A stretch of DNA of 64,000 bases, taken from Chloroflexota bacterium (GTDB taxonomy: Bacteria > Chloroflexota > Anaerolineae > Aggregatilineales > J027). The position numbers and the translations under genes were made by a program. The DNA lies in assembly GCA_016234595.1 (NCBI GenBank), contig JACRBG010000002.1, positions 310,001 through 374,000 of the forward strand. Direction: 5' to 3'. The notes beneath the pieces are model-generated. The model saw nothing but the letters and a program-made list of their open reading frames with translations, was not told the origin of the DNA and did not search any database. This document shows, piece by piece, positions 38,076 through 45,761 of this stretch (position 1 is its first letter; every line of letters starts with the position of its first letter).

Positions 38076-38480
38076 TTACAAATCCCAAATTGCCAGCATA
38101 TGTTTGGCGGTCTGGATAAAGTCGCGCAGTTCTAGGGGGCGCTGCAATACTTTGACGCGATCTGGTAACTCATGGACTCGCAACCGTTCCAATCGAGAGA
38201 TGTCGGCCAAAATCAAAAGAGGGGTCATGGCGAGGCTGGCTTCATTATCGGAATGCTGCAATTCAAGCCATTCGATGGCATCTACTCCTGAATCCGCGTC
38301 ATCAATTGTGACCACAAGGTCAGGTTTGCAACGGCGGGCCAGTTTGATGCCTTCTTTTATTGAGGAGGCTTTAACCACCTGAAACCCTTCAGAGATTAAG
38401 CGATCTCCAAATACATCCATTGGGTAATGGGTAGCATCCACCTTAATCACAAGTGGGCGGGGTGGTGCAGAATCAGGCAT
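38076..38480 (-). CDS. Degenerate response-regulator receiver domain protein
   Basis: The 134-residue protein has the length and alternation of a CheY-like receiver (LVIKVDATHYP, EGFQVVKASSIKEGIKLARRCKPDLVVTID, MTPLLILADIS, VLQRPLELRDFI). The phospho-accepting Asp does not fall at the usual place: I59 aligns with it and D60-D61 follow. The conserved Thr/Ser is Ala and the conserved Lys is Arg (QRPL). It is probably a pseudo-receiver that signals by binding. It lies 78 bases before the ArsA-type gene and 52 bases after panE. Confidence 0.6.
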   Translation of the reverse strand: MPDSAPPRPLVIKVDATHYPMDVFGDRLISEGFQVVKASSIKEGIKLARRCKPDLVVTIDDADSGVDAIEWLELQHSDNEASLAMTPLLILADISRLERLRVHELPDRVKVLQRPLELRDFIQTAKHMLAIWDL

Positions 38481-38532
38481 GTGTTCAGATTCCCTCAGTT
38501 AACTAATAGCAGCATAGACGATACCTTTAATT

Positions 38533-39492
38533 TTACCCGATTTGCTCCAAGGCGGGGAGCGTGGCTTGGGGATGTGATAATCGTAAATCCTCAACCGCCC
38601 GCACCATACGATAGAGCATTTGATTCACCGGGGTTGGGATGCCTAATTTTGCCCCCTCACGTACTACTGCCCCGCTAATGGCTTCAATTTCGGTGGGAGT
38701 GCCACGCAAAACATCTTGCAGCATGGAGGAGTGATTAACGGCTGTGCGGGATGCCACTTCCTCAACACGAGACGCCGCATCTTCGTGGGAGAGGATAATT
38801 CCTTTGGCATGGGCAACCACCGCGACTTCATTGGCGGCTTCGCGCATCATCTGGCGTGCCCATTCCGATTCCAACAATGCTCCATTCGGCACCCGTAAAA
38901 TTGCTGTCAAGGGATTAATGCCCGCATTGACGACCAATTTCCCCCAGACCAAGCCTGCTACATCGGCCACTACTTCGGTCGCTAGGCCCGCCAGAGTAAA
39001 TAACCCAGCCAAAGCCTGAATGGAAGCGTCAATTTCGGGTCGGGTTGCTAAATAGGTTAAACCGCGTCCCCCATAGCGCAAATAGCCGGGTAGTCCATCC
39101 GTCGAAGCACCTTGCATGGTCACACCGAGGGTGGCGCGTTGTGCCCCGACCACCCCTGCAATAATTTCAAGGTTGCCTACCCCATTTTGCAACGTAATCG
39201 CTACCCCAGCGGGTTTGAGGATTTGGGCGGCATCCTCGGCAGCCAAGGCGGTTTTGTTGGCCTTGGGGAGAATCAACGCAATGTCAATTGGGTCGGCATT
39301 TTTGAGATTATCCGTCGCTCGTAGTGGGATAAATTCTTCGTGCCCATCAGGATAGACCATGTGCAAAGGAGCGTGTTGGAGGGCATAAATTTGCTCAGGC
39401 CAGCGCCCAAACAGTGTCACATCGGTGTGGGGACTGAGTTTTGCACCAAACAGCGTCCCCATCGCGCCGATGCCAAAAATGCCGATTTTTAT
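38533..39492 (-). CDS. panE: Ketopantoate reductase, apparently with an AUA start
   Basis: The enzyme reduces 2-dehydropantoate to pantoate with NADPH, one step after PanB. The C-terminal helical domain has LVWGKLVVNAGINPLTAIL (catalytic Lys) and GTPTEIEAISG, as in PanE. The nearest ATG (39462) would begin the protein at GTLFGAKLS and delete the first strand and Rossmann glycines. Reading upstream in frame gives KIGIFGIGAMG, led by an ATA codon (39492-39490) six bases after a perfect AGGAGG (39504-39499). An in-frame TAA lies further upstream, and no ATG, GTG or TTG comes between. I take ATA as the start, giving 319 residues. Confidence 0.8.
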   Translation of the reverse strand: MKIGIFGIGAMGTLFGAKLSPHTDVTLFGRWPEQIYALQHAPLHMVYPDGHEEFIPLRATDNLKNADPIDIALILPKANKTALAAEDAAQILKPAGVAITLQNGVGNLEIIAGVVGAQRATLGVTMQGASTDGLPGYLRYGGRGLTYLATRPEIDASIQALAGLFTLAGLATEVVADVAGLVWGKLVVNAGINPLTAILRVPNGALLESEWARQMMREAANEVAVVAHAKGIILSHEDAASRVEEVASRTAVNHSSMLQDVLRGTPTEIEAISGAVVREGAKLGIPTPVNQMLYRMVRAVEDLRLSHPQATLPALEQIG

Positions 39493-39516
39493 GATAGGCC
39501 TCCTAGAATTTGCCGC

Positions 39517-39540
39517 AAAACAAGGCGCTTAAGCACCTTG
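39517..39540 (-). terminator. Weak terminator or attenuator between panB and panE
   Basis: On the minus strand CAAGGTGC, loop TTAA and GCGCCTTG form an eight-pair stem (one G-U), followed by TTTT. It lies only 13 bases after the panB stop and just before the panE ribosome site, so it may lower panE transcription. Confidence 0.45.
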
Positions 39541-39553
39541 CCCGGATAGAAAC

Positions 39554-40408
39554 TTAATGCGCGGTGTCGCCAATTTCCGCCAGAATCTCGTTTAATACAG
39601 CGTCGGAAATGCCAAATTCGTGTTCGGGGGCTGGGAATGTGCCTGAGCGGACTTCTTGATGGAAGGTGCTAAAGACGGTCTGAATGGCCTCACCGATATT
39701 GGCATACTGCTTAACAAATTTAGGCGTAAAGCGGTCAAACATGCCCAAAATATCGTGCATGACCAAAACCTGCCCATCCGTGCCGCCACCTGCCCCGATG
39801 CCAATTGTTGGGATATTGACCATACGGGTAATCAATTCACCCAATTTGGCGGGGACACCTTCAATCACCATCGCAAACGCGCCCGCATCTTCAATTGCTT
39901 TGGCGTCTTCAATCAATTTACGGGCGGCCTCAATGGATTTGCCCTGCACCTTGAAGCCACCAAACGCGCTAACACTCTGGGGGGTTAGACCAATATGTCC
40001 CATGACCGCGATGCCGATTTGCACCATATCGTGGATAGTCTGGGCCATATGAACACCACCCTCAAGTTTCACGGCGTCCGCATTGCCTTCTTTGAGCAGG
40101 CGGCCTGCATTGCGGAGAGCTTCTTCGCGGCTGGCCTGATAACTCATGAAAGGCATATCGCCGACCAAAAAAGCCCGCTTAACCCCACGTCGGACCGCTT
40201 GGGTGTGCATGACCATCATGTCCATTGTGACAGGCAGGGTGCTTTCAAAGCCGTGTACGACCATGCCAAGCGAATCCCCAACCAAAATCATATCTACGCC
40301 GCTTTGGTCAGCCAATAAACCAGAGGGATAATCATAGGCAGTCAACATGCTGATGGGTTCACGATGTTCCTTCATTGCCTGCAACTGCTGAAGTGTCACC
40401 TTGTCCAT
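39554..40408 (-). CDS. panB: Ketopantoate hydroxymethyltransferase PanB
   Basis: The 284-residue enzyme adds a hydroxymethyl group to 2-oxoisovalerate, the first step of pantothenate and coenzyme A synthesis. The fold is a TIM barrel with family signatures: ISMLTAYDYPSGLLADQSGVDMILVGDSLGMV, VKLEGG and GHIGLTPQSVSAFGGFKVQG, plus IGIGAGGGTDGQVLVMHD with metal and substrate residues. The start is taken at ATG 40408 behind AAGGA rather than at an upstream TTG. panE follows 61 bases downstream. Confidence 0.95.
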   Translation of the reverse strand: MDKVTLQQLQAMKEHREPISMLTAYDYPSGLLADQSGVDMILVGDSLGMVVHGFESTLPVTMDMMVMHTQAVRRGVKRAFLVGDMPFMSYQASREEALRNAGRLLKEGNADAVKLEGGVHMAQTIHDMVQIGIAVMGHIGLTPQSVSAFGGFKVQGKSIEAARKLIEDAKAIEDAGAFAMVIEGVPAKLGELITRMVNIPTIGIGAGGGTDGQVLVMHDILGMFDRFTPKFVKQYANIGEAIQTVFSTFHQEVRSGTFPAPEHEFGISDAVLNEILAEIGDTAH

Positions 40409-40538
40409 AGGAGTATCCTTTTCAGGTGTTCGATAGTTGCTCAAAAGAATTTTAAATGGATTGGCAGAGTGATTTACATAATCAAGACGGCAATGGTAAG
40501 GGATATTTTACTTGGAAAGTCAGCAGGCCAACAGGCGA

Positions 40539-41084
40539 TTACTTTTTCTTCTTGGCAGGTTTGACCTGTGTGACAAATTTGGTGGCGTCTTTGCGGCGCT
40601 TGTCATCGCTTTTCATGACTTGCAGGGCGCTATCCATATCATAATAGGCGAGTGTCATTTCGTCTTGTTGGTGGAACGCAATGGCCCGTGAGAAGAAAAT
40701 TTCGGGCCGCGTCGGAGCATAACGTTGGGCTTGGGAAAAGTATTCCACGGCCTGTGGGAAATTTTCACGCCGAATAGCAATCATACCCAGCACGTAATGC
40801 CCAATCCATTGGCGTGGGTCGAGCCGCAGGGCATATTCTGCATCTTCGGTAGCCTCATCATCGCGCTCCAACTCATATAGGATGGCGGCCCGTGTGACAT
40901 ATAGTTCAGCAAAGATGGGAGCATTGCGAATGGCTTCGTCTAAATCGGCCAGCGCCTCGGCAAACTTTTTCTGCTGATAAAGATGCAAACCACGTTCTAA
41001 ATAGCGATCCGAGATGCTCAGGGTGATGCCATTGGATGTGCGTAATTGCGGGCCGGTTGGGGGTGAAACTTTGCGGCGCAACAT
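40539..41084 (-). CDS. TPR-repeat protein
   Basis: The 181-residue protein has about four tetratricopeptide units from residue 27 to 160 (RYLERGLHLYQQKKFAEALADLDEAIRNAP; AELYVTRAAILYELERDDEATEDAEYALRLDP; QWIGHYVLGMIAIRRENFPQAVEYFSQAQRYAP). It ends in a lysine-rich tail (KPAKKKK). These domains hold protein partners. It starts five bases after the elp3 stop with a GGGAG ribosome site, so it is co-transcribed with elp3 and could be a partner, but nothing proves this. Confidence 0.8.
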   Translation of the reverse strand: MLRRKVSPPTGPQLRTSNGITLSISDRYLERGLHLYQQKKFAEALADLDEAIRNAPIFAELYVTRAAILYELERDDEATEDAEYALRLDPRQWIGHYVLGMIAIRRENFPQAVEYFSQAQRYAPTRPEIFFSRAIAFHQQDEMTLAYYDMDSALQVMKSDDKRRKDATKFVTQVKPAKKKK

Positions 41085-41089
41085 ATTGG

Positions 41090-42919
41090 CTACTCCCTCA
41101 AATCACGCAGTTGATAAAGTTGCCCATCAGCAAAGCCGCGTTTGCGATAATATTCGCGGGTGCCGATGGCCGAAATGACAGCTAATTTTCGATAGCCGTG
41201 TTCACGTGCAATCTCAACCGCTCGCTCGATTAATTGTTTGCCCAAGCCGACGTGTTGAGTTTTGCCTGCTAGTGCATCGCCAATTTCAATCGACTGCCCA
41301 TAGACATGCACTTCCCGAATCATAGCGGCGTTGTCCAATTCAGGGGTAATGGGTGGTTCGGTGGGCAGAGACAGGCGTAAAAATCCGGCGATCTGGCGTT
41401 CGGCAGTGATGTATTGCAAGAATACTTCCTCGCTGCAATTGGTGTCGTACCATACTTCATCTAGATTTAAATCCTCTAGGGCGAAGGTACGATGGCGGAT
41501 TTCACGGCTACGGATGTCGCCAGTGTAACTGCCATTTTGCACCAATTCCTGCTGTACCCGTTCACGGAAATTAGTCATTTTGTTGCCGACCACAATATCC
41601 GTGCCGGGGATGTCGCGGATAACACGGGTCAGGCGGCAGTAGTCGGGCGTGAGTTGGAAGCAGGCCGTGAGCACACCTAGTAGCTCTTCTTGGGTATAGG
41701 GTCGCCAATCGCCACGCTGATAATAATCCATCAGTTCGGCGCTTTCGATGAGTGAACAGGGATAGACTTTCAGTTCATCGGGGCGAAAATCAGGGTCATT
41801 GAACATCCGCGCATAGTCTTCAATATCGGCCTCCGGGGATGACCCATACAAATTTGGCATCCAATGGGCGTGGATTTTGAATCCGGCTTGGCGCAATAGC
41901 TTCACAGCGCAACGGGTGGCGGCGACTTCATGCCCACGTTTGTTGAGGCGTAATACCTCATCATTGAGGCTTTGGAAGCCGATTTGGACTTTGGTACAGC
42001 CCAACCGTCGAATCCGTAGCACTTCTTCTTCACTGATATGGTCGGGGCGGGTTTCAATCACCAAACCCACGCTGCGACACTCGGCATTTTCATTTTCACG
42101 ATGAGCGGCTTCTAATTCCTCCCATGTCGCAAATTCGGTCATGGGGGTACGCTCAATTAAACCCAACTCAATTGAATGAGCTTGTTCACGGGAGCGATAC
42201 ATTTCATCCCGATAGATATTCTGGACGACTTGATTATAGGTTTGGTCATGCCCCGGTGCGTTGATAGCGGTAATGTTACGAGCAGGGTGCAGTTGCGAAT
42301 GTTCTAGTAATAGGTTTTCGACTTCCGCTGTACGGTCAACCCCGTTACCAAAATCATGCAGTGCGTCAAAAATGCGTTTGATGAACCAGATTTGATAGGT
42401 TTCGGGATAAAATGACCATGTGCCACCCAAAATAATCATTTCGATTTTATCCGTGGGGTGTCCGGTGTTATAGAGGGCCAGCAGACGGCGATAAGTCTGC
42501 AAATAGGGGTCGAAAGAATTGGCTTCGGCGCGTTGGGCCCCCGGCTCATCTGAAAGATAACTTTTGGGCATCCGAATGTCGTTGGGGCAAAAAATACACG
42601 TTCCCGGGCAGGGAAACGGCTTGGTCAAGACCGTAACAGGGGTTACGCCTGAACTGGTGCGCACCGGCTTGAGGCGTAGACGCTCGACAATGGTTTTATC
42701 AAATGGGGGTAAATCACCCGATTCGGCAAAATAGCGATAGGCACGAATCAGTTCATCGCGGCGAAATAGACCGGAGCCATCTTTAGGATACGATTTTAGA
42801 ATGCGCTCAAGCTGCTTTTGGGCAAGGTCAGGGGTGTCGAGTACCTGCCGCAAAATTGCCAGCAGGGAGTCACGATAAAGTTCAAGGTCATCAATATCCG
42901 GGGATATCTTATAAGTCAT
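41090..42919 (-). CDS. elp3: Elp3-type tRNA wobble-uridine carboxymethyl transferase (radical SAM/KAT)
   Basis: The 609-residue protein is a bacterial Elp3. The radical SAM part has its cluster cysteines at C104, C108 and C111 (CPGTCIFC), followed by PNDIRMPKSYLSDEPGAQRA and FDPYLQTYRRL. Further family boxes are ILGGTWSFYP and VQIGFQSLNDEVLRLNKRGH. A zinc region and the C-terminal acetyltransferase-like domain follow (QHVGLGKQLIERAVEIAREHGYRKLAVISAIGTREYYRKRGF). Elp3 attaches carboxymethyl to U34 of tRNA (cm5U) from acetyl-CoA. The start is ATG 42919, behind GAGAAG. A Trm9-like gene lies divergently 53 bases away. Confidence 0.93.
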   Translation of the reverse strand: MTYKISPDIDDLELYRDSLLAILRQVLDTPDLAQKQLERILKSYPKDGSGLFRRDELIRAYRYFAESGDLPPFDKTIVERLRLKPVRTSSGVTPVTVLTKPFPCPGTCIFCPNDIRMPKSYLSDEPGAQRAEANSFDPYLQTYRRLLALYNTGHPTDKIEMIILGGTWSFYPETYQIWFIKRIFDALHDFGNGVDRTAEVENLLLEHSQLHPARNITAINAPGHDQTYNQVVQNIYRDEMYRSREQAHSIELGLIERTPMTEFATWEELEAAHRENENAECRSVGLVIETRPDHISEEEVLRIRRLGCTKVQIGFQSLNDEVLRLNKRGHEVAATRCAVKLLRQAGFKIHAHWMPNLYGSSPEADIEDYARMFNDPDFRPDELKVYPCSLIESAELMDYYQRGDWRPYTQEELLGVLTACFQLTPDYCRLTRVIRDIPGTDIVVGNKMTNFRERVQQELVQNGSYTGDIRSREIRHRTFALEDLNLDEVWYDTNCSEEVFLQYITAERQIAGFLRLSLPTEPPITPELDNAAMIREVHVYGQSIEIGDALAGKTQHVGLGKQLIERAVEIAREHGYRKLAVISAIGTREYYRKRGFADGQLYQLRDLRE

Positions 42920-42972
42920 GAATCTACTTCTCTGGATGGGTCGCCGACCTATCCCTATATGGAATTTCTCAA

Positions 42973-43692
42973 ATGGATATTAATATAATCCGGCGTTTAA
43001 ATCAACTGAATAAAGCTTTTTACGCCCAAACTGCTGAGTCATTTAGTCAATCGCGGGATCATGCGTGGGAGGGTTGGCTGAAGTTGTTACCCTATCTCAA
43101 AACCCCGCTTGCGGTTTTGGATGTTGGCTGTGGTAATGGGCGCTTCGGGATTTTTTTGCACGAGCAATTAGGTGATGGGATTCAATATCACGGCATGGAT
43201 AATGCCCCCGCCCTGTTGGAATTTGCGCAACAGGCTTTTGATGAACATGGCCTAGCGTTTACGTTGGAAAATCGGGACATGGTCGAAAATCCGTCTGACG
43301 CGGGTGAGTATGATCTAGTGGCGGTGTTTGGGGTGCTACACCATATCCCCGGTTACGAAAATCGGCAGGGATTTGTGCGACGATTGGGCGAGCGGGTCAA
43401 AAACGGCGGCTATCTAACGTTTACCAGTTGGCGATTTTATGAGCAACCGCGTTTCCGCGAACGGATTGTGGCATGGCCCGATGATTTTGAGGTGGAGGCC
43501 CATGATTATTTGCTCGATTGGCGGCGGGATAGGGATATGGAGAAAAAAACAGCCTTGCGCTATTGTCATTATATTGATGATGTCGAGCATCAATCTCTCA
43601 TTACAGCAGCGGGGTTGACCGAGATTGTGACCTATCGGGCGGATGGACGTAGCGGGGATTTAAACTGCTATAGCCTATTGCGCCGAGGCTAA
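42973..43692 (+). CDS. Trm9-like SAM methyltransferase next to elp3
   Basis: The 239-residue protein has the SAM motif VLDVGCGNGRFG at 48-59. Its N-terminal FYAQTAESFSQSRDHAWEGW matches the pattern before motif I in eukaryotic Trm9/ALKBH8 ('A..FS.TR...WP'). The C-terminal RYCHYIDDVEHQSLITAAGLTEIVTYRADG resembles their 'RYYH.F...EL..L...AGF' end. Trm9 methylates cm5U34 to mcm5U34, the step after Elp3. Placement next to elp3 supports this role. No clear ribosome site is seen before the ATG, so a leaderless transcript is possible. A generic methyltransferase remains the alternative. Confidence 0.65.
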   Translation: MDINIIRRLNQLNKAFYAQTAESFSQSRDHAWEGWLKLLPYLKTPLAVLDVGCGNGRFGIFLHEQLGDGIQYHGMDNAPALLEFAQQAFDEHGLAFTLENRDMVENPSDAGEYDLVAVFGVLHHIPGYENRQGFVRRLGERVKNGGYLTFTSWRFYEQPRFRERIVAWPDDFEVEAHDYLLDWRRDRDMEKKTALRYCHYIDDVEHQSLITAAGLTEIVTYRADGRSGDLNCYSLLRRG

Positions 43693-43696
43693 TTCA

Positions 43697-44002
43697 TCAC
43701 TTGAAAAAACCGAGTGCGGAAGCCAAAGCTAAGGCTAGCAGGATCGAGACCAAGAGCAATACCCAAGCAATGACACGTCCAATCTCTGGCCCATAGATCA
43801 AGGTGACGCCCTGCTTACGCTCCAATTGACCCAACAAATCTACCTGCAAATCCACCATGTCCCGCTCTTTGACTAGGCGGGCCGCAAACGAAGATTCATG
43901 GATGATACGCCAGCCGTCAGTGATTAATTTTTCGACCTCTGGCTTCAGGATCGCTTCAGCAGCTTCTGGCGTGATAATTTCGACTTCGGTGTTTTCAGTC
44001 AT
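43697..44002 (-). CDS. Small tail-anchored membrane protein of unknown function
   Basis: The 101-residue protein has an acidic, helical N-terminal part with LITDGWRIIHESSFAARLVKERD, then one membrane helix at about 77-98 (IAWVLLLVSILLALALASALGFF) at the very end. The 'GWRIIHES..AARLVK' stretch resembles short domains found in many hypothetical proteins. AAAGG precedes the ATG. It converges on the Trm9-like gene, four bases apart. No function is proposed. Confidence 0.65.
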   Translation of the reverse strand: MTENTEVEIITPEAAEAILKPEVEKLITDGWRIIHESSFAARLVKERDMVDLQVDLLGQLERKQGVTLIYGPEIGRVIAWVLLLVSILLALALASALGFFK

Positions 44003-44112
44003 TGCCCTATACCTTTAAAAATTTGCCCTCGCTAGGGTACATCATGTTGGCCTAGTTCTCCATCCCCTATACAATCAAATCCAATACTTTACTTAGAGAC
44101 AGAAGATGAGTG

Positions 44113-45087
44113 ATGACAGATAACAAGACCCAAGAGGTTTTTTTGGTGACCGGGGCGCTGGGGTGTATTGGCGCATGGACGGTTTACCATTTATTGAAAC
44201 AAGGGCGGCGGGTGGTCAGTTTTGATATTGCCGATCAGGGCCATCGTCTCAATCTGTTGCTGACCCCGGAAGAACAAGAAGCCATCACCTTTGTACGGGG
44301 TGATTTAGCTGACCCTGAACAGGTGTTGGCTGCATTTCAACAGCATGGGGTGACGCAGGTCATTCATTTGGCCGCGCTGCAAGTGCCATTGGTGCGGGCC
44401 AACCCGATCAAAGGGGCACAGGTCAATGTGGTCGGTACGGTCAATGTGTATGAGTCGGCGCGGCAAACAGGGGTAAAACACATCACGTTTGCTTCTTCGA
44501 TTGCGGTGTTTGGCCCAGCCGAAGATTATCCTGATAACCAACCGGTTGCTAATGATGCCCACCCATCGCCGCGTACTCTCTATGGGGTGTTTAAGCAGGC
44601 TAACGAAGGCACCGCCCGGATTTATTGGCAGGATTATCAAATCAGCAGTACGGGCTTACGGCCATATACGGTCTATGGCTTGGGGCGCGATCAAGGGTTG
44701 ACCAGTGATCCTACTAAAGCGATGCTGGCGGCGGCGGCGGGGCAAAATTTCCATATCAATTTCGGCGGAGTGATGCAGTTTCAATGGGCCTCCGATACGG
44801 CCCTACAATTTATCGAATCGGCAACCCACCCACTGAATGGCGCTTATGTCTTTAATCTAGATGCGCCGCCAACCCCCGTCGCACAAGTGGTTGAAATTAT
44901 TGAACGCCTGCGTCCAAACGTCAAAATCACGATGTCGGATACAGTGCTGCCATTTCCAGAAAATTTTGATGGCTCGGAACTGCATCGTCATTTTGCTAAT
45001 GTTTATGATACGCCCTTAGAAGAAGGCATTCGGCAGACGATTGAAGGATTTGAGAGGGCATTGGCTGAGGGGAGAATCTCAGTTTAG
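44113..45087 (+). CDS. NAD-dependent epimerase/dehydratase family protein (extended SDR)
   Basis: The 324-residue protein has the extended-SDR glycine motif TGALGCIGAW (about 14-23), FDIADQGHR (NAD ribose Asp), HLAALQVPLVRANP, VASS-type strand ITFASSIAVFG, and the catalytic YGVFK with upstream Ser-Ser. Such enzymes act on nucleotide sugars or similar substrates. No sugar cluster is present. The start is ATG 44113, directly after a GTG. The next gene begins 18 bases downstream. Confidence 0.82.
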   Translation: MTDNKTQEVFLVTGALGCIGAWTVYHLLKQGRRVVSFDIADQGHRLNLLLTPEEQEAITFVRGDLADPEQVLAAFQQHGVTQVIHLAALQVPLVRANPIKGAQVNVVGTVNVYESARQTGVKHITFASSIAVFGPAEDYPDNQPVANDAHPSPRTLYGVFKQANEGTARIYWQDYQISSTGLRPYTVYGLGRDQGLTSDPTKAMLAAAAGQNFHINFGGVMQFQWASDTALQFIESATHPLNGAYVFNLDAPPTPVAQVVEIIERLRPNVKITMSDTVLPFPENFDGSELHRHFANVYDTPLEEGIRQTIEGFERALAEGRISV

Positions 45088-45105
45088 TTGACTTGGAAAT
45101 GCCCA

Positions 45106-45690
45106 ATGACACAACAAGAACTTGAAAAAATCATACAAGACTCTTTTGGTCTAAATGGTCTATATGCAGGTATACAGACTTTTTTCGAAAATAAAAAAAT
45201 CGTTGGCAGATTATGGGTGGATTTTATTTGGATTGTGGAGGTCTCTCAATATTTCCTTCATAAGAACGTTACAATCATTGGCGTAAAAGCACAAGAAATG
45301 GATACAGAGGAAATGGCGGCTTGGTATAAAGGCCTTCTTCTAATTCCACCTTTCAAAGACCCACTAGATAGAAAGTTCGCAGGTAACAATCCCCTAGTCC
45401 CCGTCAACTTGAACTGGCCTCATCCACTGGTAGAAGCCCTTCAATCAGTAAACGTCATGCCCTATGTATCCTCTATGGCCCTTGGGGAGGGAAGTCGCCA
45501 TTTTAAGATTTATACTTATACCGAATTCGGACGCCAGTCATATGTCGAGTATCATGGAATGCCGCGAAGTGAAAATATGAAGATTCTTTGGGCATCGATA
45601 CTTCAAACTATCTCAGATTTGGCTGACGCTTATAATGACGAGGAAATGCACGAGTTTTTTCATAAGAGCAGTCAGACATTTTGGGAATGA
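45106..45690 (+). CDS. AT-rich protein of unknown function
   Basis: The 194-residue protein is soluble, with no signal or membrane segment after the chosen start. I do not recognise the family. It contains WVDFIWIVEVSQYFL, MAAWYKGLLLIPPFKDP and YVSSMALGEGSRHFKIYTYTEFGRQSYVEYHG. Composition is more AT-rich than the flanking genes, much like the orphan at 30944-31627. ATG 45106 with GGA nearby is preferred to TTG 45088. A strong terminator follows. Confidence 0.55.
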   Translation: MTQQELEKIIQDSFGLNGLYAGIQTFFENKKIVGRLWVDFIWIVEVSQYFLHKNVTIIGVKAQEMDTEEMAAWYKGLLLIPPFKDPLDRKFAGNNPLVPVNLNWPHPLVEALQSVNVMPYVSSMALGEGSRHFKIYTYTEFGRQSYVEYHGMPRSENMKILWASILQTISDLADAYNDEEMHEFFHKSSQTFWE

Positions 45691-45713
45691 TGGCCTCCCA
45701 AAATGTCTTAAAT

Positions 45714-45745
45714 AAAAAGGGCGATGTCACCGACTCGCCCTTTTT
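45714..45745. terminator. Strong bidirectional terminator
   Basis: AAAAAGGGCGA at 45714-45724 and TCGCCCTTTTT at 45735-45745 are perfect complements around a ten-base loop. It serves the rightward gene ending at 45690 and the leftward oxidoreductase gene ending at 45762. Confidence 0.9.
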
Positions 45746-45761
45746 ATTAGCCAATTATTGA

